A stretch of DNA of 5,125 bases, from positions 1 to 5,125 of the forward strand of contig JBAUTF010000280.1 of the NCBI GenBank assembly GCA_049582065.1. Direction: 5' to 3'. Origin of the DNA: DATKSS01 sp049582065. Lineage in GTDB: Bacteria; Chloroflexota; Dormibacteria; Dormibacterales; Dormibacteraceae. A program made the translations under genes and the position numbers. The stretch's first letter is position 1. Every line of letters begins with the position of its first letter. The notes under the pieces are model-generated. The model did no database searches, was not told the origin of the DNA, and saw only the letters and a list, made by a program, of their open reading frames with translations. Shown here in pieces: positions 1 to 5,125 of this stretch.

Positions 1-20
1 GCCGGCCGTTGAGCGCCCCG

Positions 21-51
21 ACAAGAGGGAACCGAGAGGGTTCCCTCTTGT
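21..51 (-). terminator. Perfect 13-bp inverted repeat, probable terminator hairpin after the glycosylase gene
   Basis: Bases 21-33 (ACAAGAGGGAACC) are the exact reverse complement of bases 39-51, with a five-base loop (34-38). The repeat starts two bases beyond the TAG stop of the minus-strand glycosylase gene, the expected place for an operon-ending hairpin. No T-run follows it on the minus strand (bases 20-1 are GC-rich), so it is not a textbook intrinsic terminator. It could instead be a 3'-end-stabilising stem, or a hairpin shared with a converging gene off the left edge. An in-frame TGA at 10-12 would fit the end of such a gene, but nine coding bases are too few to support it. Confidence 0.55.
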
Positions 52-53
52 AC

Positions 54-608
54 CTAGACGGTGTCGACCGCGCGCCAGCAATACCAGGCCGCGACGGTCC
101 GGTAGGGCCGGAAACGGTCTCCATCGACCTGAAGCGCTTTGGGGCTGGGCAGGTCCTTGAGCTGGTGCGCCATCGCCCAGCCCTTGCGCACGCCGTAGTC
201 GTCGACCGGCCAAACGTCCGGCCGGCGGAGCTGGAAGATCAGGAACATCTCGGCGGTCCAGCGGCCGATGCCGCGCACCTGGACGAGCCGGGCGACGAGC
301 TCGTCGTCCGACAGCGCGTCGACGTCGTGAAGCGGAACAGTGCCGTCTTCCACCTTGCGAGCCAGGTCGGCGATGGCAGCCGCCTTCGCCCCGCTTACGC
401 CCGCCGTTCGCATCGCCCCGTCGGGCAGAGCCAGGACCGCGGCAGGTGAGAGAGGGTCGGTGAAGAGCTGCAAGAATCGGCCGTGGATTGTCGCCGCGGC
501 GGCGCCCGCGAGCTGCTGGTACATGATCGACCGCACGAGCGCTGCGAAGCTGTCGTCGAACGGGTCGCGCAAGTCCATCGCGCCTGCCCGCTTGATCAGG
601 CTCGCCAT
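54..608 (-). CDS. DNA-3-methyladenine glycosylase, AlkA-type HhH-GPD family
   Basis: This is a base-excision repair enzyme that would remove alkylated bases such as 3-methyladenine from DNA by cutting the N-glycosidic bond. From the ATG at 608 it has 184 residues. The HhH-GPD core is clear: an N-terminal helical part with IMYQQLAG (28-35), the helix-hairpin-helix VRGIGRWTAEM (111-121), and the PVDDYG segment (134-139), where D137 aligns with catalytic Asp238 of E. coli AlkA and W117 with Trp218. The C-terminal RPYRTVAAWYCWRA (167-180) is also typical. The AlkA N-terminal domain is absent, as in the short actinobacterial-type members. The start is doubtful. Upstream codons in the same frame read LVARRDPA just before the ATG, resembling the family's conserved RR-DP-x-L-A-x-LI stretch, so this Met looks internal. 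No ATG, GTG or TTG lies in frame between there and the 3' end of korB; a CTG at 683 overlaps the korB stop as CTGA. It is the last gene of the korA-korB operon, and a functional link to KorAB is not evident. The family call is firm; exact substrate range is unknown. Confidence 0.9.
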   Translation of the reverse strand: MASLIKRAGAMDLRDPFDDSFAALVRSIMYQQLAGAAAATIHGRFLQLFTDPLSPAAVLALPDGAMRTAGVSGAKAAAIADLARKVEDGTVPLHDVDALSDDELVARLVQVRGIGRWTAEMFLIFQLRRPDVWPVDDYGVRKGWAMAHQLKDLPSPKALQVDGDRFRPYRTVAAWYCWRAVDTV

Positions 609-679
609 GGCGGGGTCGCGGCGGGCGACGAGCCGGGTGCCGCGCTTGAGCTCGGCCAGGGTGGCCGGCGAGTCGGTCT

Positions 680-1702
680 TCAGGCGAACTCGGACATGAA
701 ATGTGCGAACTGCTCTTTGGTCAAGCGCAGCTCCGCCTCGCCGAAGTCCTTGAGCGGACGATCCGGGATGTGCTCGGTGGTCGCGAAGTCCTGCATGGTC
801 GTGTCGACGTACAGCAGGCCGGTCACAAGCTGCCCGGCGGCGCGGCCCTCCTCGATGACGCGCATAGCGGCGCGTCGGTCCGAGGGATCGTGGTCTTCGC
901 CTAGCTTCTTCAGCAGGATGTGCGAGCCGTCATGGAGCTCGACGTCGCGGATGGTACCCGGCTCGTAGTCAACCTGGACCTCTTCGAAGAACGGGATGAA
1001 CGAGACGTCGGCGATCGTTTCGTCGTGTTCCTTCACCCAGCTGTAGCTCTTGGTCGACCCGTCGTGGTCGTTGAAGGTCACGCACGGCGAGATGATGTCG
1101 AGGATCGCGGTGCCGCGGTGCGCGAGCGCGGCCTTGATCAGCGGCACCACCTGCTTGCCGTCTCCGCTGAAGGAGCGGGCGACAAACGAGCAGCCGAGCG
1201 TCAGCGCCACGGCACACGGGTCGATGGGCTGGAAGGTGTTGACCGCGCCCTTCTTCTGCACCGAGCCGAGGTCGGCAGTGGCGGAGAACTGGCCCTTGGT
1301 GAGGCCGTAAGTGCCGTTGTCTTCGATGATGTATGTGCAGTCGATGTTGCGGCGGATCATGTGCATGAACTGGCCGAGGCCGATCGACGCAGTGTCGCCG
1401 TCGCCTGAGACGCCGAGCATGAGCAGCTCGCGGTTGGCGAGATGGGCGCCGGTGGTCAGCGCGGGCATGCGGCCGTGCACGCCGTTGAACCCGTGGGCGG
1501 TCTCGACGAAGTAGGCGGGCGTTTTGGATGAGCACCCGATGCCGGACATCTTGGCCAGGCGGTGCGGCTCGACCCCGAGCTCGTAGAGGGCTTTGATCAT
1601 GTGGTTGGTGATCGAGTTGTGGCCGCAGCCGGCGCACAGCGTGGTCGCCGCGCCTTTGTAGGCATCACGAGCCAGTCCGATCCGGTTCAGGGTCACGCTC
1701 AT
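680..1702 (-). CDS. korB: 2-oxoacid:ferredoxin oxidoreductase, beta subunit (thiamine-diphosphate and Fe-S subunit)
   Basis: This is the catalytic partner of KorA: it binds thiamine diphosphate, decarboxylates the 2-oxoacid and passes electrons through a [4Fe-4S] cluster to ferredoxin, giving an acyl-CoA and CO2 in the cytoplasm. The protein has 340 residues, normal for the family. CAGCGH puts C23 and C26 near the N-terminus; C57 (GIGCSSK) and C207 (ISPCVTF) complete a four-Cys set whose spacing matches the cluster ligands of the Sulfolobus enzyme (C12, C15, C46, C197). The thiamine-diphosphate motif runs from GDGD (100-103) to EDNGTYGLTKGQ (127-138); D101, N129 and T131 are the expected Mg2+ and pyrophosphate contacts. 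The ATG overlaps the korA stop as ATGA, and a GGAGG at 1713-1717 lies ten bases upstream, so translation is probably both coupled and SD-assisted. The substrate is most likely 2-oxoglutarate by resemblance to KorB proteins, but a pyruvate or broad-range enzyme cannot be excluded. No dedicated ferredoxin gene is in the window. Confidence 0.95.
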   Translation of the reverse strand: MSVTLNRIGLARDAYKGAATTLCAGCGHNSITNHMIKALYELGVEPHRLAKMSGIGCSSKTPAYFVETAHGFNGVHGRMPALTTGAHLANRELLMLGVSGDGDTASIGLGQFMHMIRRNIDCTYIIEDNGTYGLTKGQFSATADLGSVQKKGAVNTFQPIDPCAVALTLGCSFVARSFSGDGKQVVPLIKAALAHRGTAILDIISPCVTFNDHDGSTKSYSWVKEHDETIADVSFIPFFEEVQVDYEPGTIRDVELHDGSHILLKKLGEDHDPSDRRAAMRVIEEGRAAGQLVTGLLYVDTTMQDFATTEHIPDRPLKDFGEAELRLTKEQFAHFMSEFA

Positions 1703-3504
1703 ACGGGCACGGCCTCCAGTTGCATCAAGGGTTCTGAGATGGCGACCGCCGGGATCGGCTGGCCGTTGTAATGACGGATCGAGCGTACGCGACCCACCAG
1801 CTCGGCGGGGAGCGCCAGCCGGATCAGGTCGTAGACCTGGCCGTCCCGATTCTGCTCGACGACGTAAACCTTTTCGTGTCGCGAGATGAAAGCGGCGACC
1901 TCGTCCGCGAGCGGAAGCGCGCGCAAGCGCAGGTAGTCGACGGTCCTTCCGGCCGCGGCCAGCGTCTCGCGAGCCTCCATCGCCGCGGCGTTAGTCGAGC
2001 CGAATGCGATGAGGCCGACCGAGGACTTCGAAGCCTCGTCGACGATGGGCGCAGGCAGCTCGTGGCGCGCGGTCTCAAGCTTCTTGAGGAGCCGGTCCAT
2101 GTTGCGGGCGTAGGCGTCGGCGTTCTCCGTGTAGCGGGCGTGCTCGTCGTGTCCCGAGCCGCGGGTGAAATACCCGGCCGCAGGGTGGTCGGTGCCCGGG
2201 AGGGTGCGGTACGTGATTCCGTCGCCGTCTACGTCGCTGTAGCGGCCCCAGTCGCCGGCGAGTCGCTCGAGGTCGGCCTTCGACAGGACCTTGCCGCGGT
2301 CGAAAGGCTTGCCCGGGTACTTGAACTCGGGCGTCATCCACAGGTTCATGCCCAGGTCGAGGTCAGAGAGGACGAACACGGGGGTCTGGAAGCGGTCCGC
2401 GTAGTCGAACGCGTCGCGGCCGAATTCGTAGCACTCCTCGACGCTGCCAGGCAGCAGGACGATGTGCTTGGTGTCGCCATGGGACAGGGTGTAGGCGAAC
2501 CCGACGTCCGCCTGCGACGTGCGCGTGGGCAGCCCCGTGGATGGGCCGATGCGCTGGATGTCGAAGATCACGACCGGCACCTCCGCGTAGTAGCCGAGCC
2601 CCGCGAACTCCGCCATCAGCGAGATGCCCGGGCCCGAGGTCGACGTCATCGCCCGGGCGCCCGCCCAACCGGCGCCGATCGCCATCCCCACCGCCGCGAG
2701 CTCGTCTTCGGCCTGAACGATCGAGATGAGCTTGGTCCCTGTCTTGGGGTCGGTGCGGAACCGTTCCGAGTAGGCGATGAGGTTCTCGCACACCGAGGAC
2801 GAAGGGGTGATCGGGTACCACGCCACGACGGTCACGCCACCCATCAGGGCTCCGAGCGCCGCCGCCTGATTGCCTTCGACCAGCACCTTGCCTTCGACAA
2901 CGCCCTTCATGGGCTCCAGCCGGTACGCGTCTTTTTTGGAGAAGTTGTCCTGCCAGAAGTCGAAGCCGACCTTGATCGCGTCCAGGTTGACCTGGACGGC
3001 TTTCGGTTTGGACAGGAACTGCCGCTTGACGCCGTGCTCGAGTGCCTCCCAGGGGATCCCGAGAAGGCCAGCCACGACGCCGACGTAGATCATGTTGGCC
3101 AGCTGCTTGCGGAGGGTGTCGTTCTGGATCTTGGTCTTGGCCAGCTTGGAGAAAGGCACGGGGTAGTAGTTCACGTCGGTGCGCGCCTCGGCGGTCGAGA
3201 AAGCCTCTTCGTGGATGACTACGCCGCCCGGCCGGACCGTCTTGAGGTCCTGGTGCCAGGTCGTGGCGTTGAAGGCGACGAGGATGTCGACCTTGTCGGA
3301 GCGAGCCATGTGGCCTTCAGGCGTGACCCGTAGCTGGTACCACGTGGGAAGGCCCTCTATGTTGGACGGGAAGACGTTCTTGGGCGCAACAGGGATGCCC
3401 ATGTGGAAGATGGCGCGCGTCAAAACCAGGTTCGCCGTCTGGCTTCCGGAACCGTTGACGGTGGCTGCTTGAATGGTGAGGTCGTTAATGATCTGTTCGG
3501 TCAC
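1699..3504 (-). CDS. korA: 2-oxoacid:ferredoxin oxidoreductase, fused gamma-alpha subunit
   Basis: This is the large subunit of the CoA-dependent 2-oxoacid oxidoreductase paired with KorB. From the GTG at 3504 it has 601 residues, within the usual 570-650 range. The gamma domain comes first (about 1-190): INDLTIQAATVNGSGSQTAN carries the glycine-rich loop at 18-23, in the G-S-G-S-Q-T form rather than GxGGQG, followed by FPSNIEGLPTW (45-55). The alpha domain starts near 207 with EGNQAAALGA, then YPITPSS (230-236), the signature substrate/CoA-side motif, and QAEDELAAVGMAIGAGWAGA (264-283). STSGPG (288-293) and the C-terminal transketolase-like domain (about 490-601, with VVEQNRDGQ at 548-556) complete it. 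A DVDGDG stretch lies at 424-429. The frame stays open upstream to an ATG at 3738, but those codons are antisense to pntAA and resemble no OFOR sequence; homology begins at the GTG, so I start there. No strong SD precedes it. The TGA overlaps the korB ATG. Substrate is inferred, as for KorB. Confidence 0.94.
   Translation of the reverse strand: MTEQIINDLTIQAATVNGSGSQTANLVLTRAIFHMGIPVAPKNVFPSNIEGLPTWYQLRVTPEGHMARSDKVDILVAFNATTWHQDLKTVRPGGVVIHEEAFSTAEARTDVNYYPVPFSKLAKTKIQNDTLRKQLANMIYVGVVAGLLGIPWEALEHGVKRQFLSKPKAVQVNLDAIKVGFDFWQDNFSKKDAYRLEPMKGVVEGKVLVEGNQAAALGALMGGVTVVAWYPITPSSSVCENLIAYSERFRTDPKTGTKLISIVQAEDELAAVGMAIGAGWAGARAMTSTSGPGISLMAEFAGLGYYAEVPVVIFDIQRIGPSTGLPTRTSQADVGFAYTLSHGDTKHIVLLPGSVEECYEFGRDAFDYADRFQTPVFVLSDLDLGMNLWMTPEFKYPGKPFDRGKVLSKADLERLAGDWGRYSDVDGDGITYRTLPGTDHPAAGYFTRGSGHDEHARYTENADAYARNMDRLLKKLETARHELPAPIVDEASKSSVGLIAFGSTNAAAMEARETLAAAGRTVDYLRLRALPLADEVAAFISRHEKVYVVEQNRDGQVYDLIRLALPAELVGRVRSIRHYNGQPIPAVAISEPLMQLEAVPV
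1713..1717 (-). promoter_or_regulatory. Shine-Dalgarno sequence of korB
   Basis: The minus strand reads GGAGG here, ten bases before the korB ATG and inside the last codons of korA. It is the clearest ribosome binding site in the window. It supports the ATG at 1702 as the start, even though korB also overlaps korA by ATGA. Confidence 0.6.
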
Positions 3505-3570
3505 TTCCGCAGGGGCAAGAATTTTACGCGCCTGCAGCGGCGAGCCTCGATTCCTTAGAGTCCTCAGTAC
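3505..3570. promoter_or_regulatory. Shared divergent control region between korA and pntAA
   Basis: Only 66 bases separate the two divergent GTG starts, so both operon promoters must fit here or overlap the opposite gene. On the minus strand TAAAAT (3526-3521) is five of six matches to the -10 consensus and would place a transcript start near 3513, giving korA a leader of about ten bases. On the plus strand TAGAGT (3556-3561) fits the loose TANNNT -10 pattern and would start pntAA transcripts almost at its GTG. No convincing -35 element is seen for either. Short inverted arms CGCC (3529-3532) and GGCG (3539-3542) lie between them, too short to call an operator. Confidence 0.4.
3521..3526 (-). 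promoter_or_regulatory. Candidate -10 element for the korA-korB operon
   Basis: The minus strand reads TAAAAT, one mismatch from TATAAT, inside an AT-rich patch in otherwise GC-rich DNA. It ends 16 bases before the korA GTG. No TTGACA-like -35 sits 16-18 bases upstream, so this is a candidate only. Confidence 0.35.
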
Positions 3571-4701
3571 GTGAAGGTCGCCATACCGAAAGAAAGGACA
3601 CCAGACGAACGCAGGGTGGCCCTCGTGCCGGACACGGCAACCAAGCTCATCGCCGCTCACCTCGACGTGGCGATCGAGTCGGGCGCCGGAGCCGCGGCAT
3701 ACCTCCCCGACGAGGTTTTCGAGCAGGCCGGGGTTCATCTGGTGGCGGGCGAAGCCGCGCTGCTCGCGGACGCCGACGCCGTGTTGAAGGTGCAGGCTCC
3801 GGGAGCGGACGAGATCCAGCTGCTCAAGAAAGATGCCGTGCTCATCAGCTTTCTCCAGCCGGCGACCCAGGGCGACATCGTCAAGGCGCTCGCCAAGCAG
3901 GGGGTCACCGCCTTCAGCCTCGAGCTGGTGCCTCGCATCTCCCGCGCCCAGTCGATGGATGCACTGTCGTCGCAGGCTTCAGCGGCCGGCTACAAGGCGG
4001 TGCTCATCGCAGCGTCCCGGCTGGGCAAGTTCTTTCCGATGATGATGACGGCAGCGGGCACTGTGGCTCCCGCGCGCGTGCTGGTGATGGGCGCCGGCGT
4101 GGCCGGCCTGCAGGCGATCGCCACGGCGCGGCGCCTGGGCGCGGTCGTGTCCGCATACGACGTCCGCCCCGCGGTGAAAGACGAGGTGCGCTCGCTCGGC
4201 GCGACGTTCATCGAGCTCGCGCTCGAAACGCAGGAAGGCGAGGGCGGCTATGCGCGTGAGCAGTCCGAAGAGTTCCTGCGCAAGCAGAGAGAGCTCATCG
4301 GCGAGCACGTTGCGAAATCCGACGTCGTCATCACCACCGCCGCGGTGCCAGGCCGGCGGGCGCCGCTCCTGGTCACCGGAGACATGGTCAAGGCCATGCG
4401 CCCTGGTTCGGTGCTCGTGGACCTGGCGTCGGAGACCGGCGGCAACATCGAGCTGACGCAGGTGGGAAAGGACGTCGACGTGAACGGGGTCACGATCATC
4501 GGGACGCGCAACGTCCCCTCGACGATGCCTCTGCACGCGAGTCAGCTCTACGCGCGAAACGTCGCCAATCTCCTGCTGCACCTCGTCAAGGACGGGGCGA
4601 TCAACCTGGATTTCGCGGACGAGATCACCAAAGGCAGCTGCGTGACGCACGGAGGAGAGATCGTGAACGAGCGGGCCAAGCAGCTCGTGTCGACGTCATG
4701 A
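3571..4701 (+). CDS. pntAA: NAD(P) transhydrogenase, alpha subunit part 1 (NAD(H)-binding domain I)
   Basis: This is the soluble domain I of the proton-translocating transhydrogenase. It binds NAD(H) on the cytoplasmic face and hands hydride to the NADP(H) domain of PntB. The protein has 376 residues, normal for split-alpha enzymes such as Rhodospirillum rubrum PntAA. The AlaDH/PNT N-terminal domain (about 1-137) starts MKVAIPKERTPDERRVALVP. The RISRAQSMDALSSQ loop (122-135) keeps R122, Q127, D130 and S133, spaced exactly as R127, Q132, D135 and S138 of the R. rubrum active site. The Rossmann fold follows with GAGVAGLQA (174-182) and D197 in YDVRP (ribose-binding Asp). GGYARE (225-230) is the mobile-loop region. 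KGSCVTHGGEIV (354-365) is a typical C-terminal end. GTG is the start because homology begins with MKVAIPKE; the upstream SD is weak at best. The gene ends inside the pntAB ATG (ATGA). Confusion with alanine dehydrogenase is excluded by the PNT-type loop and the following membrane subunits. Confidence 0.96.
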   Translation: MKVAIPKERTPDERRVALVPDTATKLIAAHLDVAIESGAGAAAYLPDEVFEQAGVHLVAGEAALLADADAVLKVQAPGADEIQLLKKDAVLISFLQPATQGDIVKALAKQGVTAFSLELVPRISRAQSMDALSSQASAAGYKAVLIAASRLGKFFPMMMTAAGTVAPARVLVMGAGVAGLQAIATARRLGAVVSAYDVRPAVKDEVRSLGATFIELALETQEGEGGYAREQSEEFLRKQRELIGEHVAKSDVVITTAAVPGRRAPLLVTGDMVKAMRPGSVLVDLASETGGNIELTQVGKDVDVNGVTIIGTRNVPSTMPLHASQLYARNVANLLLHLVKDGAINLDFADEITKGSCVTHGGEIVNERAKQLVSTS

Positions 4702-5033
4702 ACAACGAGCTGCTCAACGAGCTGACGTTTTTCGTGCTCGCCATCTTCGTCGGCATCGAGGTGATCTCCAAGGTCCCGACCATCCTGCACACGCCTTTGA
4801 TGTCGGGCACCAACGCGATCCACGGCATCATCCTGGTCGGCGCGATCGTGATCGCCGCGGGCGCCCATACGCCCGTCACCATCGCGCTGGGCCTGGTCGC
4901 TGTGACCCTCGCCACCACCAATGTGGTCGGCGGGTTTGTCGTGACCGACCGAATGCTCGAGATGTTCAAAGGCCGTCAGGCGGCGAAGCCGGTGCCCCCA
5001 GGATCGGCGCCCCAAACGCCCACTCCCAAATGA
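4698..5033 (+). CDS. pntAB: NAD(P) transhydrogenase, alpha subunit part 2 (membrane segment)
   Basis: This is the small membrane piece of the split alpha subunit; with PntB it forms the proton channel (domain II). The protein has 111 residues. Three hydrophobic helices are visible: about 8-29 (FFVLAIFVGIEVISKVP), 40-55 (AIHGIILVGAIVIAAG) and 58-82 (TPVTIALGLVAVTLATTNVV). HTPLMSGTNAIHGI (31-44) and NVVGGFVVTDRMLEMFK (75-91) are family signatures. The tail (about 92-111) is proline-rich and polar, and would be a flexible cytoplasmic end; it is not obviously conserved. The ATG overlaps the pntAA stop and the TGA overlaps the pntB ATG. No SD is seen at the start, which suggests translation by coupling from pntAA. 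Confidence 0.95.
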   Translation: MNNELLNELTFFVLAIFVGIEVISKVPTILHTPLMSGTNAIHGIILVGAIVIAAGAHTPVTIALGLVAVTLATTNVVGGFVVTDRMLEMFKGRQAAKPVPPGSAPQTPTPK

Positions 5034-5125
5034 CGATCGCCATCGCACTCGCCTACCTCGCTGCCGCCGTGCTGTTCATCCTGGGCCTGAAGCAGCTGAG
5101 CTCGCCCAAAAGCGCCCGCAACGGC
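5030..5125 (+). CDS. pntB: NAD(P) transhydrogenase, beta subunit (5' part, cut by the window end)
   Basis: The first 32 codons of PntB, the subunit with most of the membrane channel and the NADP(H)-binding domain III. The visible N-terminus has one hydrophobic helix (IAIALAYLAAAVLFILGL, about 3-20), followed by KQLSSPKSARNG, which matches the family's LGLxxLSxPxTARxGN entry segment. The ATG overlaps the pntAB stop as ATGA, the third gene in the chain, and no SD is seen. Domain III and most transmembrane helices lie beyond the window, so integrity of the gene cannot be judged. The call rests on this short match plus its position directly after pntAB, the invariable order in split-alpha operons. 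Confidence 0.88.
   Translation, partial: MTIAIALAYLAAAVLFILGLKQLSSPKSARNG

Noticed and set aside
1..12. Possible last codons of a converging plus-strand gene ending in TGA at 10-12
   Set aside because: Nine coding bases cannot be distinguished from chance. It is mentioned only because it would fit a bidirectional terminator at 21-51.
969..1637. A 222-codon frame on the minus strand inside korB, in the same frame as the downstream glycosylase
   Set aside because: It is an arginine-rich out-of-frame reading of korB, typical of a +1 shadow; a stop at 969-971 separates it from the glycosylase frame, so it is not a fusion or extension.
1771..3333. A 520-codon open frame on the plus strand, exactly opposite korA
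   Set aside because: It lies wholly antisense to a well-conserved gene, its product is a low-complexity mix of R, V, D, G and L with no recognisable domain, and long antisense frames are expected in GC-rich DNA with strong third-position bias.
3505..3738. A 78-residue N-terminal extension of KorA from an ATG at 3738
   Set aside because: The extension is antisense to the 5' end of pntAA, which encodes the conserved domain I start, and it does not resemble any OFOR gamma domain. Family similarity begins at the GTG at 3504.
3979..4650. A 223-codon frame on the minus strand opposite pntAA
   Set aside because: Its product is rich in R, H and D without domain features, and the opposite strand codes for conserved active-site residues of PntAA.
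1..5125. tRNA or rRNA genes, CRISPR repeats, insertion sequences, phage or defence genes
   Set aside because: No cloverleaf, repeat-spacer pattern, transposase motif or terminal inverted repeats were seen, and nearly all of the sequence is taken by housekeeping metabolic and repair genes.

Overview
This is a GC-rich bacterial window holding two divergent gene clusters that share a 66-bp start-to-start gap (about 3505-3570). The organism cannot be named from the sequence. High GC, GTG starts, Shine-Dalgarno-poor starts and a split-alpha transhydrogenase suit a soil-type bacterium such as an actinobacterium, a Chloroflexota/Dormibacterota-like lineage or an acidobacterium, but this is a weak inference.

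Left side, minus strand, read from about 3504 down to 54: korA (2-oxoacid:ferredoxin oxidoreductase, fused gamma-alpha subunit), korB (its thiamine-diphosphate and [4Fe-4S] subunit), then an AlkA-type DNA-3-methyladenine glycosylase. korA and korB overlap by ATGA. The glycosylase frame runs back into the 3' end of korB, and its only ATG lies inside the conserved domain, so its true start is uncertain. A perfect 13-bp inverted repeat (21-51) sits just past the glycosylase stop and probably ends the operon.

Right side, plus strand, 3571 to the window end: pntAA, pntAB and the first 32 codons of pntB. Together they encode the proton-translocating NAD(P) transhydrogenase with a split alpha subunit. 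Both junctions are ATGA overlaps, so the three genes read as a tightly coupled operon.

Together the two clusters concern redox balance. KorAB would oxidatively decarboxylate a 2-oxoacid (2-oxoglutarate is the likeliest, not proven) to an acyl-CoA while reducing ferredoxin. PntAA-PntAB-PntB would use the proton gradient to pass hydride from NADH to NADP+. All families are known, and I see no mobile element, CRISPR array, RNA gene or new system. The points worth a second look are the compact divergent control region, the glycosylase start, the hairpin and the absence of recognisable ribosome binding sites at most starts.
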